A stretch of DNA of 64,000 nt from Bacteroidota bacterium (GCA_029262855.1 JAJCYP010000033.1:85524-149523), one strand, 5' to 3'; positions 55,143-64,000 are shown, numbered from the stretch's first letter. Notes: a model not told the origin generated them from the letters alone. Translations and numbers: made by a program.

Positions 55143-55871
55143 CTAGGAGGCCGGTGTAACGCTGAGGTCGGTCACGTGCACGTTGACCGAATGATTGAGT
55201 CTGAGGCCAACGACGCCGTCGGTCGCCAGATCTCCCTTCTCCAGAGTTGCCACCTCCTCGTCATTGACACTGAAGGAGATGGTGTCGCCGCCGACGGTCA
55301 CAGATAAAACGTTGGTGATCGTTCCCTCGGATTCGTCCGTCCACGCTTCCACGGCTTCGTGCTCGGTCCAGCCGATCAGTTCTTCGGTCTGGCTGCCGTC
55401 CCGCAGCTTCACCAGGAACTCCCCGCTTCGGCGCAGGAGGAAGTACAGGTAGTGCTGCTCCTCGGACTCGAGATTCCTCCCTGCCAGAATCAGCCCGTAG
55501 CCCTCATTCCGGGTGCCCGGATCGAAGAGACTGATCTTCGTTGATGCGGTGAAGGCACCTTCTCCAACACTGGCCGGATGGTAAAAAATACCGGCTGGCT
55601 CTGTGGTGATGTGCCAGCCTGGAGTCATGGTCACAAACCAGGTGTCCATCGTGTCCACGGATCCGACGGTGAAGTCTGAGCCCCTGTCAAAGCGCCAGCG
55701 CCAGCCCATCGGTAAGACGCCGTCTTCGAGTCCGGCAGCGTTTGTGGCGTCCGGCGGGGAAAGGGCTGAAGCGACCTCTGATTCGGGCTCGGGGGCATCG
55801 GGAGTGGTGTCCTGGGTACAGCCTGCTACCAGCACTATGGCCAGGGACAGGAAAGCGATGATGGGGCGCAT
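55143..55871 (-). CDS. Concanavalin/laminin-G-like lipoprotein
   Basis: A 242-residue lipoprotein (LAIVLVAGC). The C-terminal 180 residues look like a jelly-roll, DUF1080-like or LamG domain (SVDTMDTWFVTMTPGWHITTEPAGIFYHPA, EGYGLILAGRNLESEEQHYLYFLLRRSGEFLVKLRDG, LSVTVGGDTISFSVNDEEVATLEKGD, DGVVGLRLNHSVNVHVTDLSV). It may bind carbohydrate. Function not known; it is convergent with the gene after uvrA. Confidence 0.8.
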   Translation of the reverse strand: MRPIIAFLSLAIVLVAGCTQDTTPDAPEPESEVASALSPPDATNAAGLEDGVLPMGWRWRFDRGSDFTVGSVDTMDTWFVTMTPGWHITTEPAGIFYHPASVGEGAFTASTKISLFDPGTRNEGYGLILAGRNLESEEQHYLYFLLRRSGEFLVKLRDGSQTEELIGWTEHEAVEAWTDESEGTITNVLSVTVGGDTISFSVNDEEVATLEKGDLATDGVVGLRLNHSVNVHVTDLSVTPAS

Positions 55872-56004
55872 GGTTCTGGTTCGCTGAGGTCAGTTGACGG
55901 GGATTGGGAAGACGCAGGTTAACGCAATGCCGGCGAAGCCGGTCCCCACCTGAAACCAAACCGCTGAAATGGCCGTGTCAAACGGTCCACCTCACGCCCA
56001 GCCG

Positions 56005-57417
56005 ATGCAAATTCGATTTTCAAGCCTCCTCATCGTGGCCATTCTGGCGGCCACCACCTCAGTGCAGGCCCAGAATCGGGACGCCGAACTCTTGAGTCTG
56101 ATGGCTGAAGCGGACATACCCGGCCTGGGAGTCGCGGTGCTCGAAGACGGAGAGCTGAGCTACGTTCGGACGTTCGGCGTTCGCTCCACCGCAACCAACC
56201 CGGCGGCTGATACCAGTTCGGTTTTCGAGGCCGCCTCGCTCACGAAGCCGATCGTGGCCTATGTCGCAATGCAACTGGTGGACGAGGGACTCCTCAATCT
56301 GGATCGACCGCTGTCGGATTATGTGACCTATCCGGATGTGGCGCATTCGTCGCGGGCATCCGGTATTACCGCGAGGATGGTGCTTTCTCACACCTCCGGT
56401 CTCCCCAACTGGCGACCCTCCGGAGGCCGGCTCGATCTGGCAAACGCGCCAGGGCAGACGTTTTCCTATTCCGGCGAGGGGTTCTTGTATCTGCAGCGCG
56501 CGATAGAAGCACTGATGAGCCGCCCCTTGCACGCGGCCGCAGAGGACCGGGTGTTCATCCCGATGGGAATGACCAGCTCGGCACTCATCTGGAAGGAAGA
56601 GTTCGGCGCCGTCATCGCTGTTGGCCACAGCAGCACGGGTTCGCCTTTCGACAAGTTCATCCCGACGGAGGCCAACGCGGCCTACTCGCTGCACACGACT
56701 CCTGCCGACTATGCCCGATTTCTCGCACATGTGCTGGCGGGGACGGGACTCAGCACCGAGTCTGTCTCAGAGATGAATGCCTTGCAGGCCGATGCCGAAG
56801 AGGGAATCGGCTGGGGCCTCGGCTGGGGCCTCGAGCGAACCTCCCGTGGTCAGGCTCTCTGGCACTGGGGCGACAACCGGGGTTACAAGGCCTTCGTTGC
56901 CGGATACCCCGGGCAGGGTCGCGGTTTCGTGGTGATGACCAACTCCGACAACGGGATGTTGGCCCTACACAGGTTGGTGGAGATTCTGGACGACACGCAG
57001 CATCCTGCCGTGACCTGGTTGGACTACGAGCGATTCGATACGCCGGCATTCCAGGCGGGACGGGCGCTGCAGGCGGCGCTGGCCGACTCCACCGGACCGA
57101 GCCTGCGGACGGTCTATTCGGACCTGAAGAAGCGTTTTGCGCGCGATGCCTTCAATGAGGACACGCTCAATGATCTGGGATACCGGCTTCTGAGGGCCGG
57201 CGAGGCGCAATCGGCCATCGCCATATTTGAACTCAATGTGTCCGAGTATCCGAACGCAGCGAATCCATACGACAGCCTGGGGGAGGCCTACATGCTCGCT
57301 GGTGAGCTGGACAAGGCGCTCCTCAACTACCGAGTCTCAGTGGAACTTGACCCGGAGAACACGAACGGAAAAGCGATGATCGCCAGGCTGGAGGCGCAGC
57401 TGGCGGGCAGCCGATAG
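56005..57417 (+). CDS. Serine hydrolase (beta-lactamase-like) with TPR-like C terminus
   Basis: A 470-residue exported protein (LLIVAILAATTSVQAQ). The beta-lactamase/esterase-B domain has FEAASLTKPIVAYVAMQLVDEG (SxxK), FSYSGEGFLYLQRAIE (YSG) and LWHWGDNRGYKAFVAGYP (HWG). The end has TPR-like helices (NDLGYRLLRAGEAQSAIAIFELNVSEYP, YDSLGEAYMLAGELDKALLNYRVSVELDPEN). A 12-bp tandem duplication (GGCTGGGGCCTC twice) gives GWGLGWGL. It likely cuts peptide or ester bonds at the envelope. Confidence 0.88.
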   Translation: MQIRFSSLLIVAILAATTSVQAQNRDAELLSLMAEADIPGLGVAVLEDGELSYVRTFGVRSTATNPAADTSSVFEAASLTKPIVAYVAMQLVDEGLLNLDRPLSDYVTYPDVAHSSRASGITARMVLSHTSGLPNWRPSGGRLDLANAPGQTFSYSGEGFLYLQRAIEALMSRPLHAAAEDRVFIPMGMTSSALIWKEEFGAVIAVGHSSTGSPFDKFIPTEANAAYSLHTTPADYARFLAHVLAGTGLSTESVSEMNALQADAEEGIGWGLGWGLERTSRGQALWHWGDNRGYKAFVAGYPGQGRGFVVMTNSDNGMLALHRLVEILDDTQHPAVTWLDYERFDTPAFQAGRALQAALADSTGPSLRTVYSDLKKRFARDAFNEDTLNDLGYRLLRAGEAQSAIAIFELNVSEYPNAANPYDSLGEAYMLAGELDKALLNYRVSVELDPENTNGKAMIARLEAQLAGSR

Positions 57418-57559
57418 GCGAGTGGCCCCAAAGCAGCCCGATGATCCAAAAACAATTCGGACCGCAGTGGCCCCATTTGCCGGCGGACGTCGCCTTATAG
57501 GTCGAGGGGTCTGACACACCCGGCCGATAATTGTGATTTACGGTTCCTGGCCGGGTGGC

Positions 57560-57601
57560 AGGGGCGCTCCGGAAAGCCCTTACCGGAGCGCCCCTTTTTT
57601 G
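57560..57601 (+). terminator. Intrinsic terminator between the serine hydrolase and ECF sigma genes
   Basis: AGGGGCGCTCCGG (57560-57572) pairs perfectly with its complement at 57583-57595 around a 10-base loop; T7 follows. It is 143 bp after the serine-hydrolase stop and 52 bp before the ECF start. Confidence 0.9.
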
Positions 57602-57652
57602 ATCTTTGTGGAAGGGCCAACCACTAACGAATCGTGCAGGGGTCTGCGTATT

Positions 57653-58243
57653 ATGGAAGTACCGACACTGTCCATGACGCGTACCGATATCACACAACTC
57701 CTGGCGGCCGCCAGCGATGGCAACGAAGGGGCCATGGAGGCACTGCTTCCCGCAGTCTACGAGCGCCTACGCAGCGAGGCGCGCCGGCAGCTGCGGCGGG
57801 AACGTGCCGACCACACGCTCAACACGACTGCCCTGGTTCACGAGGCCTATCTCAAGCTCGTAGACCAGAAACGGATTGAGTGGAAGAACAGAAACCAGTT
57901 CTTCTGGGTGGCCGCGCAGGCCATGCGCCGCATTCTGGTAGACTATGCCCGCGGCCGGGCACGGCAGAAACGTGGCGCCGGCTTTACGCTGGTGCCCATC
58001 CAGGAAGCCGCGGTCGCGTCGGAGGAGCAGCCGGAATTGCTGGTAGCGCTGGACGAGGCCCTGAAGATGCTGGAGGTCCAGAACGAACGACAGGCGCGGG
58101 TGGTGGAGTGTCGGTTCTTCGCGGGCTACTCCGTGTCGGAAACGGCCGACATTCTGGAGACATCCGAGCGGACGGTGAAGCGGGAGTGGGCCGTAGCCAG
58201 GACCCGACTGTTCCAGATTCTCAAGGAAATGCTGGAAGCCTGA
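57653..58243 (+). CDS. ECF-family RNA polymerase sigma factor (TIGR02999 type)
   Basis: A 196-residue sigma factor. Region 2 shows AMEALLPAVYERLRSEARRQLRRERADHTLNTTALVHEAYLKLVDQ and FFWVAAQAMRRILVDYARGRARQKRG; region 4 shows RQARVVECRFFAGYSVSETADILETSERTVKREWAVARTRLFQIL. This is the group often found with Ser/Thr kinases in Bacteroidota, Acidobacteriota and Planctomycetes. No anti-sigma factor is next to it; the kinase that follows, with only 1 bp between, is its likely partner. The ATG at 57653 is used; one at 57674 is possible. Confidence 0.93.
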   Translation: MEVPTLSMTRTDITQLLAAASDGNEGAMEALLPAVYERLRSEARRQLRRERADHTLNTTALVHEAYLKLVDQKRIEWKNRNQFFWVAAQAMRRILVDYARGRARQKRGAGFTLVPIQEAAVASEEQPELLVALDEALKMLEVQNERQARVVECRFFAGYSVSETADILETSERTVKREWAVARTRLFQILKEMLEA

Positions 58244-58244
58244 C

Positions 58245-60926
58245 ATGGCGCTCACCAGCCAAGACCGCGACCGTGCTGAAGAGATCTTCTATGATCTGCT
58301 TGAGGAGGGGATAGAGGCAGCAGAGGCGGAGATCCTCAAGCGGGCCGAGGGCAATGACGCGATTGCCGAAGAGGTTGCGACGCTGCTTGCCGCACATGAC
58401 GAGGCATCCACCATTCTGGAGGCCCCGGCCCCGCCCGGCCCAGGAGCCAGCACGGGCATCGGTGCCTACCGGATCATCGGCGAGCTGGGCCGCGGCGGAA
58501 TGGGGACGGTCCACCTGGCCGAGCGGACCGGCGACTACGAGATGGAGGTGGCCATCAAGGTCCTTCCACCAGGTTTGGCCGGCACGGCCGCGAGAGAGCG
58601 ATTCGTGGCCGAACGCCGAATCCTGGCTCGGCTCGAACATCCTGGAATCGCCCGTCTGCTGGATGGTGGCTGGACCGAGGACGGCCGGCCATACATCGTC
58701 ATGGAGCGCGTGGACGGTGTGGCCATCAGCCAGTTCGCAAAGAATCTATCCGTGGACGAACGACTGGGCCTCTTCCTGCAGGTGGCCGAGGCCGTGCAGT
58801 ATGCCCACCGGCACCTGATCGTTCACCGCGACCTGAAGCCATCGAACATTCTGGTCACGAAAGAAGGCCGCGTTAAACTTCTGGATTTCGGAATCGCCAA
58901 ACTCCTGGACGATGACGACACGACCGAGGCCCTGACGAAAACCGGAGAGCGCCTGCTGACGCCGGACTATGCGTCTCCTGAGCAAATTCGCGGCGAGGCC
59001 GTAACGACGGCCAGCGATGTCTACCAGCTTGGGGTGGTTCTCTACGAAATGCTGACGGGCGTATTGCCTTTCCGGCTCAAGGGTCGCCCGCTGGTCGAGG
59101 TGGAGCGAACGGTGTCCGACACCGTGCCGAAGGCGCCCTCGCTGCGTGTCACGGAGTCGGTCGGCGATGGGAAGCGCACCGCGCGGGCCCTGCGTGGCGA
59201 TCTGGACAACATCATCATGAAGGCGCTCCGGAAGGAGGCGGAGGAGCGGTACCCCTCGCCATCGGCCATGGCCGCTGATGTCGAGCGGCACATTCAAGGG
59301 CTTCCCGTTCAAGCGCGGGGCACTACCGCATGGTATGTGCTGCGAAAGTTCGTCCAGCGTCATCGCACCTCGGTGATTGCCGCGTCCCTGTTGCTGTTGT
59401 CTCTGGTCACCTTCGCGCTTGTATCCGCGCGGCAGGCCCGGCAGATAGCGCGAGAGCGCGATCAGGTGGCCTTTCAGCGCGACACAGCCCGCCGAGTCGT
59501 CGATCTGTTCGTGGAAGTCTTTGAGGCTGCCGAACCGCAGAACGACCTGAATCAGGACGTAACCGTGCGCGAGGCTTTACAAGCGGGTGTCGTACGCATC
59601 CAGACGGACCTGAAAGAGACGCCATATGCCCGCGCCGCCTTCATGAACGTAATCGGCAGTGCCTACGGCGTTATTGGAGACAGGCGGCAAGGCGAGGAGC
59701 TGCTTCGGGAGGCGCTCGCCATAAGAACGGAGTTGGACAGTCTCGGACTCGACGTGGCCGAGACCATGAATGACTTGGGCGTGGTCCAGATGCGCGCCCA
59801 CGAAGTAGAGGAGGCCGACTCGCTGCTGAGCCGTGCCCTGGCCATTCGGGAGGCCCAGGATGCCCCTTCCGCGGACATCGCAACGACGCAGGTGAACCTG
59901 GCCAGCGTACGCGAGCGGCAGGGAAACCTGGCGGCGGCAGACAGTCTTTACCGGTTGGCTGTGCCGGTTCTTCGGAGGGAGCTGGGTCGGGCAGACCGGG
60001 CCACCGTGGTTGCCCGAAAAAACGAGGCGCTGCTTCACCGGACCATGGGGCGCTCCCAGAGTGCGGAGTCCTTGCTGGTCGACCTGATGCCGTCGGCCCG
60101 AGCGCTTGCCGTCCGCGATCCGGGGGAGTTGGGCAAGACGTTGGCCAGCCTGGGTGTGGTCTACCACGAGCGTGGTGCCTACGAGGAGGCTGTCGTGGTG
60201 CTTCAGGAGGCCGTGGATCTTCTGGAAGATCTTCCGAGCGCGGCGCCCTCCGAAAACTCCGCAAGACAGAGCCTGGCAGCCGCCCTGGGAGCCTTGGGCG
60301 AGTATGAGATGGCAGAGATGCACTTCCAACGGGCGTTGGATCGGCGCCTGGCGATGTACGGCCCTGATGACCAGCGGGTGGCGGCCGTGGTCAGCAACCG
60401 TGCCTATATGTGGCTGAGCGCAGGGGATCGGTCCCGCGCGGAACCGGCGTTCCGCGAAGCCGTGGCTATCGTTCGCCGGGATCGCAGCACGCCCTGGAGC
60501 ACCCGCGCCCAACTGGAGGTCAACTGGGGCTGGACATTGATGGCGCTCGATCGCAATGCGGAGGCGTCCACGATATTTCGGGGAGTGTTGTCGGCCGCCC
60601 GGGAAGGGTTGGGAGTTCCGAACCGACTGGTATTTGACGCGCAGTGGGGAGTGGCGCGCGCGCTGGCTCAACTGGGAAATGCCGAAGACTCAGAGGCGGC
60701 GTACAGCCTGGCCATACGAATCGCCACGCAGGTTATACCCAACCGCGATGCGCGGACGTGGCGACTGCGTCTGGAATTGGGCGAACTCCTGGCTGAGGCA
60801 GGCCGGCCGGGAGAAGCAATTCCGCTTCTCATGGCGGCAGCGGACTCGCTCGCCGTGTCGCCGGGATCCAATCAGGAGTTCATCGATCGCGCAAGGTCCC
60901 TGCTGGGATCACTCGAACAGGGCTGA
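58245..60926 (+). CDS. Membrane Ser/Thr protein kinase with TPR sensor domain
   Basis: An 893-residue kinase. Residues 74-340 form the Hanks-type domain with YRIIGELGRGGMGTVHLAER, AIKVLPPG (catalytic Lys), HRDLKPSNIL (near 194), LLDFGIAK (DFG) and TPDYASPEQIRGE. A single membrane helix follows (SVIAASLLLLSLVTFALVSARQ, about 373-393), then TPRs from about residue 430 to 890 (FMNVIGSAYGVIGDRRQGEELLREALAI; MNDLGVVQMRAHEVEEADSLLSRALAIRE). It starts one base after the ECF stop, which suggests that the kinase controls the sigma factor, as in the known ECF-kinase pairs of this type. Confidence 0.95.
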   Translation: MALTSQDRDRAEEIFYDLLEEGIEAAEAEILKRAEGNDAIAEEVATLLAAHDEASTILEAPAPPGPGASTGIGAYRIIGELGRGGMGTVHLAERTGDYEMEVAIKVLPPGLAGTAARERFVAERRILARLEHPGIARLLDGGWTEDGRPYIVMERVDGVAISQFAKNLSVDERLGLFLQVAEAVQYAHRHLIVHRDLKPSNILVTKEGRVKLLDFGIAKLLDDDDTTEALTKTGERLLTPDYASPEQIRGEAVTTASDVYQLGVVLYEMLTGVLPFRLKGRPLVEVERTVSDTVPKAPSLRVTESVGDGKRTARALRGDLDNIIMKALRKEAEERYPSPSAMAADVERHIQGLPVQARGTTAWYVLRKFVQRHRTSVIAASLLLLSLVTFALVSARQARQIARERDQVAFQRDTARRVVDLFVEVFEAAEPQNDLNQDVTVREALQAGVVRIQTDLKETPYARAAFMNVIGSAYGVIGDRRQGEELLREALAIRTELDSLGLDVAETMNDLGVVQMRAHEVEEADSLLSRALAIREAQDAPSADIATTQVNLASVRERQGNLAAADSLYRLAVPVLRRELGRADRATVVARKNEALLHRTMGRSQSAESLLVDLMPSARALAVRDPGELGKTLASLGVVYHERGAYEEAVVVLQEAVDLLEDLPSAAPSENSARQSLAAALGALGEYEMAEMHFQRALDRRLAMYGPDDQRVAAVVSNRAYMWLSAGDRSRAEPAFREAVAIVRRDRSTPWSTRAQLEVNWGWTLMALDRNAEASTIFRGVLSAAREGLGVPNRLVFDAQWGVARALAQLGNAEDSEAAYSLAIRIATQVIPNRDARTWRLRLELGELLAEAGRPGEAIPLLMAAADSLAVSPGSNQEFIDRARSLLGSLEQG

Positions 60927-60996
60927 GGGTTTGCTTATTGGCATCAGGGTTGCACCTCTCAGGTAGCCATACCCACCACCGCAATACCCCCCTCCC

Positions 60997-62421
60997 ATGT
61001 CTCAGAATCGGCGGTTATTCGCCACCAGACGTGCGGCCGCGATCGCGTTACTGGTCACCTTGACCACAGGATTGGACGCGTCCGGCCAGACATCCGGCGA
61101 GGTAATCCGAGCGCATTGGCCGGATGTCCTGTATGAAACGCAGGCTGCAGCCATGAACCGGCCAAGCCTCGCGGCCGCCGAGAATTTCAGCGACGTTGCG
61201 GTTTTACCGTTCATCGACTCACTTGGACTGGCCTACTCGGCCGGGGCGGTCGAGCCCGAAATCCAGTTTGAACTGCGATGGCTCGCCGGCAAAGGCGGCA
61301 TTCTCGACGGCCGACTCGTGAAGTCGTTGCCCGACTCCGTGTGGCTGGCAGCCGTTGACCTGCACGCTGATGTCGAACTGGAGGGCAAGAAGGCGGGAGA
61401 CCTGATTCTCTCGTTGGACAGCCTCTGGCTGCCTTCCGGAGATTTCCACTACGCATTCACGACAGATGTCACGGCGTGGGACGAGGTCTTTGAAGGGATG
61501 GATGCCGGGGCAACGCGAGCGGCTTTTGCCTCCGGATTCACTCTGACGGCACTGGATATTCTGAGCGTGGAGTTTGAAAGCGAGGCAGCGCCGCAACTCG
61601 CCCGGGAAGTACCCGTGACCCGGCGGCCCCGCAGACGCAGAGCGCGGTTTACTCCGAACACACAAATATGGATCGGCTGGGACCTGGGTGGAGGCAGCAG
61701 ACGTGGTGGTACCCGCGTACAGGCTGGAAACACAGGACCTCGAACGGAAATGGGTCGCTCGCCGAATCCGGGTCGCGGCCGCCAGACCCGAGGTGGTAGA
61801 GATGCCGCCACAGCCGGGACCACCACCGATCGTACCACAGCCGAGACCAGCACCGACGCCACCGCCTCGGGGACGACAACCACGAGAAGTGGAGATCGGG
61901 CAACGGCCGACGACGCGAAGACCACCGGCAACGACAAGAATCGGTCTGGAAAGCGTGGGGGCTTCATTCCGAAATCCACTGACGACGATGACGACAAGGA
62001 TCGGGACTTCCTCGGTCCGGCCCTCGGGGCTGCGGCTGCGATCGGGGCACTGGCCTACTTCGGAGGCACCATTGGCTACTACGGTTACCCGGCCGATGCC
62101 CCTGTCGGTCTGGAAGCTGGCCGCATCGGTGATCGCGGTGGTGCCCTCATTCACGCTGCCGTCGGTGGAGGCATTCTGAACGGAGGCAATGACGAGCGTT
62201 TCGTCGTGGGTGTTTCGGGCGTGTTCGCTCCCCTGATACAGGGACTCCACCCGATCGCCGGCATCGATGTATGGCTCACGGAAACCGGAGACACTATCAA
62301 TGCCGTTCCGATCCTGACGGCCGGTATCCTGTATCGCAGTTCCGGCGGGGTGTCCGTTCAGCTGGGCGCCGAACTCTCGGAGATGAGGCCGCGCGTAGGC
62401 CTGGCCTACTCCTTCCGGTAG
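60997..62421 (+). CDS. Exported protein with low-complexity linker (unknown function)
   Basis: A 474-residue exported protein (signal TRRAAAIALLVTLTTGLDASGQ). Residues 25-215 form an unrecognised beta-rich domain (EIQFELRWLAGKGGILDGRLVKSLPDSVWLAAVDLHADVELEG). A basic stretch (RRPRRRRARF) leads into a Thr/Gly/Arg-rich linker and KSTDDDDDKDRDFLGPALGAAAAIGALAYFGG. The end forms a small barrel (GGALIHAAVGGGILNGG, GVSVQLGAELSEMRPRVGLAYSFR). In 61664-61960, another frame reads a Pro/Arg-rich run (MPPQPGPPPIVPQPRPAPTP) that looks more natural than the Thr-rich one; two indels are possible. Confidence 0.7.
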   Translation: MSQNRRLFATRRAAAIALLVTLTTGLDASGQTSGEVIRAHWPDVLYETQAAAMNRPSLAAAENFSDVAVLPFIDSLGLAYSAGAVEPEIQFELRWLAGKGGILDGRLVKSLPDSVWLAAVDLHADVELEGKKAGDLILSLDSLWLPSGDFHYAFTTDVTAWDEVFEGMDAGATRAAFASGFTLTALDILSVEFESEAAPQLAREVPVTRRPRRRRARFTPNTQIWIGWDLGGGSRRGGTRVQAGNTGPRTEMGRSPNPGRGRQTRGGRDAATAGTTTDRTTAETSTDATASGTTTTRSGDRATADDAKTTGNDKNRSGKRGGFIPKSTDDDDDKDRDFLGPALGAAAAIGALAYFGGTIGYYGYPADAPVGLEAGRIGDRGGALIHAAVGGGILNGGNDERFVVGVSGVFAPLIQGLHPIAGIDVWLTETGDTINAVPILTAGILYRSSGGVSVQLGAELSEMRPRVGLAYSFR

Positions 62422-62449
62422 AGGCCGGGGCCGACCTTCTCACGCCAGC

Positions 62450-64000
62450 CTAGAGCAGGTACCCGCGGGCCAGGGTATGAAACGCGCGGACTTGCTCGGC
62501 CTGCCAGGCAGCGTCACGTCCCAACTCCAGGGCCATGAGTTCGGCAACTCGGGGAGCGATTTCCGAAGCTGCCTGGGCGCCCAGGAGCAGGGCACGGGTC
62601 CGCCGCGCAAGGGCATCCTCGACGGTCCGCGCCATTTCGTGACGAGCCGCCCACACGATCTCCGCTCCCACATAGGGAAGGGTGGGGTGAAGCCGTTCAC
62701 CGAGTTCGGGGCGCTCCTCAATCAAACGGCTGATGGCCGGTGCATCTGATCCGTACTCCGACAGCTCCCCGGATCGTTCAGCAGAATGCCTGATCCAGCC
62801 GTGAAGCCGGAGCTTTTCGGTGACACTCGGCCGTTCGTCCAGTCCCGCCACCACAGCAGCCTGATCGACGACGTCCTGCCCCATCTTGCGGTACGTGGTC
62901 CACTTGCCGCCAGTCAGGGTAACCAGTCCCGAGGTGGAGACCAGCACGGTATGGTCCCGCGAGATTGCGGCGGTGTTCTCCGAATCACCGGCCTTCACCA
63001 GCGGCCTGAGGCCGGCGAAGACACTGAGCACATCGTCCGGCGCAGGATCCATGGTCAGGTAGCGTGCGGCGTGGGTCAGAAGAAATTCGATCTCCTCTGG
63101 CAAGGCCCTGGGCTCGAGCGACGGGCTTTCGACCGGCGTATCGGTGGTTCCCACGATTACCCGGTCGTACCAGGGGACCGCAAAGAGTACCCGGCCATCG
63201 TCGGTCTTGGGCACCATGATCGCGCTGTCGCCGGGGAGAAACCGCTTCGGCAGTACAATGTGGACGCCCTGGCTGGGTTGGATAATGGATCGGGCCTTCG
63301 GATCGTCCATCCGCAGGACGCTGTCCGTGAAAACGCCCGTGGCATTAATGACGACGCGTGCGTTGACCGCGTGCTCCTTGCCGGATTCAAGATCATGGGC
63401 GATGACTCCCTGCACCAGGCCACTGCTCTTGGCCAGGCCGGTAACGCACACCCGGTTCAACACGATGCCGTCCAAATCCACGACGGTCTGGGCCAGATTC
63501 ACGGCCAGCCGGGCATCGTCGAACTGTCCGTCGTAATAGATGACGCCCCCCCGCAGGCCTGCAGGCTCCAGTGTCGGAATCTGCTCCAGGGTCTCCGCCT
63601 CCGACAAATGACGAGAAGGCTCGAGACCCAGTTTACCCGCCAGTATATCGTAGACCTTCAGGCCTATTCCGTAAAACGGTCCTTCCCACCAGTCATAATT
63701 CGGCACCACAAAGGGCAGGTGACCCACAAGATGGGGGGCGTTCCGGATCAGAAGTCCCCTCTCGCGGAGCGCCTCAAGGACCAGCGAGATGTTTCCCTGT
63801 TGGAGGTACCGCACCCCGCCGTGAACAAGCTTCGTGCTGCGGCTGCTGGTGCCTTTGGCAAAGTCATCCTGCTCAAGCAGGAGGGTCCGGTAGCCCCTGG
63901 ACGCTGCCTCGACCGCCGCTCCCAATCCGCTGGCGCCGCCTCCGATGATGACGATATCCCAAACCTCGGGGCTATCCAGAGCGGCGGCAAGTTTATCTCG
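62450..64000 (-). CDS. glpD: Aerobic glycerol-3-phosphate dehydrogenase (partial, 5' end outside window)
   Basis: 516 residues are visible and the frame is open to the right edge, so the N terminus is missing. The FAD-binding start reads VWDIVIIGGGASGLGAAVEAASRGYRTLLLE, then DDFAKGTSSRSTKLVHGGVRYLQ, PFYGIGLKVYDILAGKLG, IYYDGQFDDARLAVNLAQTV, INATGVFTDSVLRMDD, HIVLPKRFLPGDSAIMVPKT, VIVGTTDTPVE and LTGGKWTTYRKMGQDVVDQA. It oxidises glycerol-3-phosphate to DHAP and reduces quinone at the membrane. The C-terminal helical cap (PTLPYVGAEIVWAARHEMARTVEDALARRTRALLL) is intact. Homologues are usually about 520-540 residues, so only a few residues should be missing. Confidence 0.95.
   Translation of the reverse strand, partial: RDKLAAALDSPEVWDIVIIGGGASGLGAAVEAASRGYRTLLLEQDDFAKGTSSRSTKLVHGGVRYLQQGNISLVLEALRERGLLIRNAPHLVGHLPFVVPNYDWWEGPFYGIGLKVYDILAGKLGLEPSRHLSEAETLEQIPTLEPAGLRGGVIYYDGQFDDARLAVNLAQTVVDLDGIVLNRVCVTGLAKSSGLVQGVIAHDLESGKEHAVNARVVINATGVFTDSVLRMDDPKARSIIQPSQGVHIVLPKRFLPGDSAIMVPKTDDGRVLFAVPWYDRVIVGTTDTPVESPSLEPRALPEEIEFLLTHAARYLTMDPAPDDVLSVFAGLRPLVKAGDSENTAAISRDHTVLVSTSGLVTLTGGKWTTYRKMGQDVVDQAAVVAGLDERPSVTEKLRLHGWIRHSAERSGELSEYGSDAPAISRLIEERPELGERLHPTLPYVGAEIVWAARHEMARTVEDALARRTRALLLGAQAASEIAPRVAELMALELGRDAAWQAEQVRAFHTLARGYLL

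Noticed and set aside
57523..57530. GCCGATAA, identical to the sigma-28 -10 box, ahead of the ECF sigma gene
   Set aside because: No TAAA-type -35 element lies 14-15 bp upstream, and a strong terminator separates it from the next gene.

Overview
The window is GC-rich (roughly 60%), densely coded bacterial chromosome with about 60 protein genes on both strands, one tRNA, and no plasmid, phage, insertion-sequence or CRISPR signature. The gene families point to the Bacteroidota/Rhodothermota side of the tree, most likely an aerobic, probably marine member of Rhodothermales. The evidence is a Bacteroidota-style omega subunit of RNA polymerase, a DUF5916/CBM9 outer-membrane protein, a cytochrome - YceI - DUF5777 trio, many short-signal lipoproteins, and a UvrA carrying the SFNSPYGAC-type zinc region. 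The taxon is inferred from families, not from a marker search.

Layout, left to right. 1-9.5 kb: a BNR-repeat lipoprotein, a DUF411 metal-binding protein, a tightly overlapping operon for keto-sugar use (MFS permease, TIM-barrel isomerase, DUF1080 lyase/hydrolase), a DUF5916 protein, an M20 amidohydrolase and DoxX. 9.5-20.7 kb: a YpfJ-type protease, a seven-haem cytochrome fused to TPRs, tryptophanase divergent from Ada, a lipid kinase, an atypical sensor kinase, a TIGR02206 membrane protein, and the cytochrome/YceI/DUF5777/DUF2911 group. 20.8-24.4 kb: proBA, two small proteins and tRNA-Gln(CUG). 24.7-34.6 kb: an esterase, a large acyltransferase, a GH16 lipoprotein, a SulP transporter, a serine hydrolase, an orphan flagellin with a sigma-28-like promoter, a zinc protease lipoprotein and a c-type cytochrome. 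34.6-41.6 kb: a PD40 lipoprotein with a D-aminoacylase-type amidohydrolase, a large M14 carboxypeptidase, an RhlE-type helicase and a CPXCG protein. 42.2-44 kb: a nitric-oxide-stress pair (RIC di-iron protein and an Fe-S membrane protein) flanking a palindromic operator candidate. 44-48.3 kb: PlsC, a TIGR01777 epimerase, and a cobalamin-binding protein translationally coupled to a frameshifted isopentenyl-diphosphate isomerase. 48.3-55.9 kb: an Ig-like lipoprotein, an Nramp-like transporter lacking the classical metal motifs, rpoZ, and uvrA with an acidic tail. 56-64 kb: a serine hydrolase with TPRs, an ECF sigma factor coupled to a TPR Ser/Thr kinase, a low-complexity surface protein with a frame anomaly, and glpD running off the right edge.

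The most interesting items are: (i) the stand-alone B12-binding (W-x9-EH, D-x-H-x-x-G) protein that overlaps idi without any helix-turn-helix domain, a possible cobalamin-dependent control of isoprenoid/carotenoid supply; (ii) the sensor kinase whose phospho-accepting His is Arg; (iii) the orphan flagellin with its own sigma-28-type promoter; (iv) the palindrome between the RIC and Fe-S membrane genes; and (v) two places where the end of a gene or a stop-containing segment is duplicated just downstream. No large, clearly novel multi-gene system was found; most of the window is ordinary metabolism and envelope biology.
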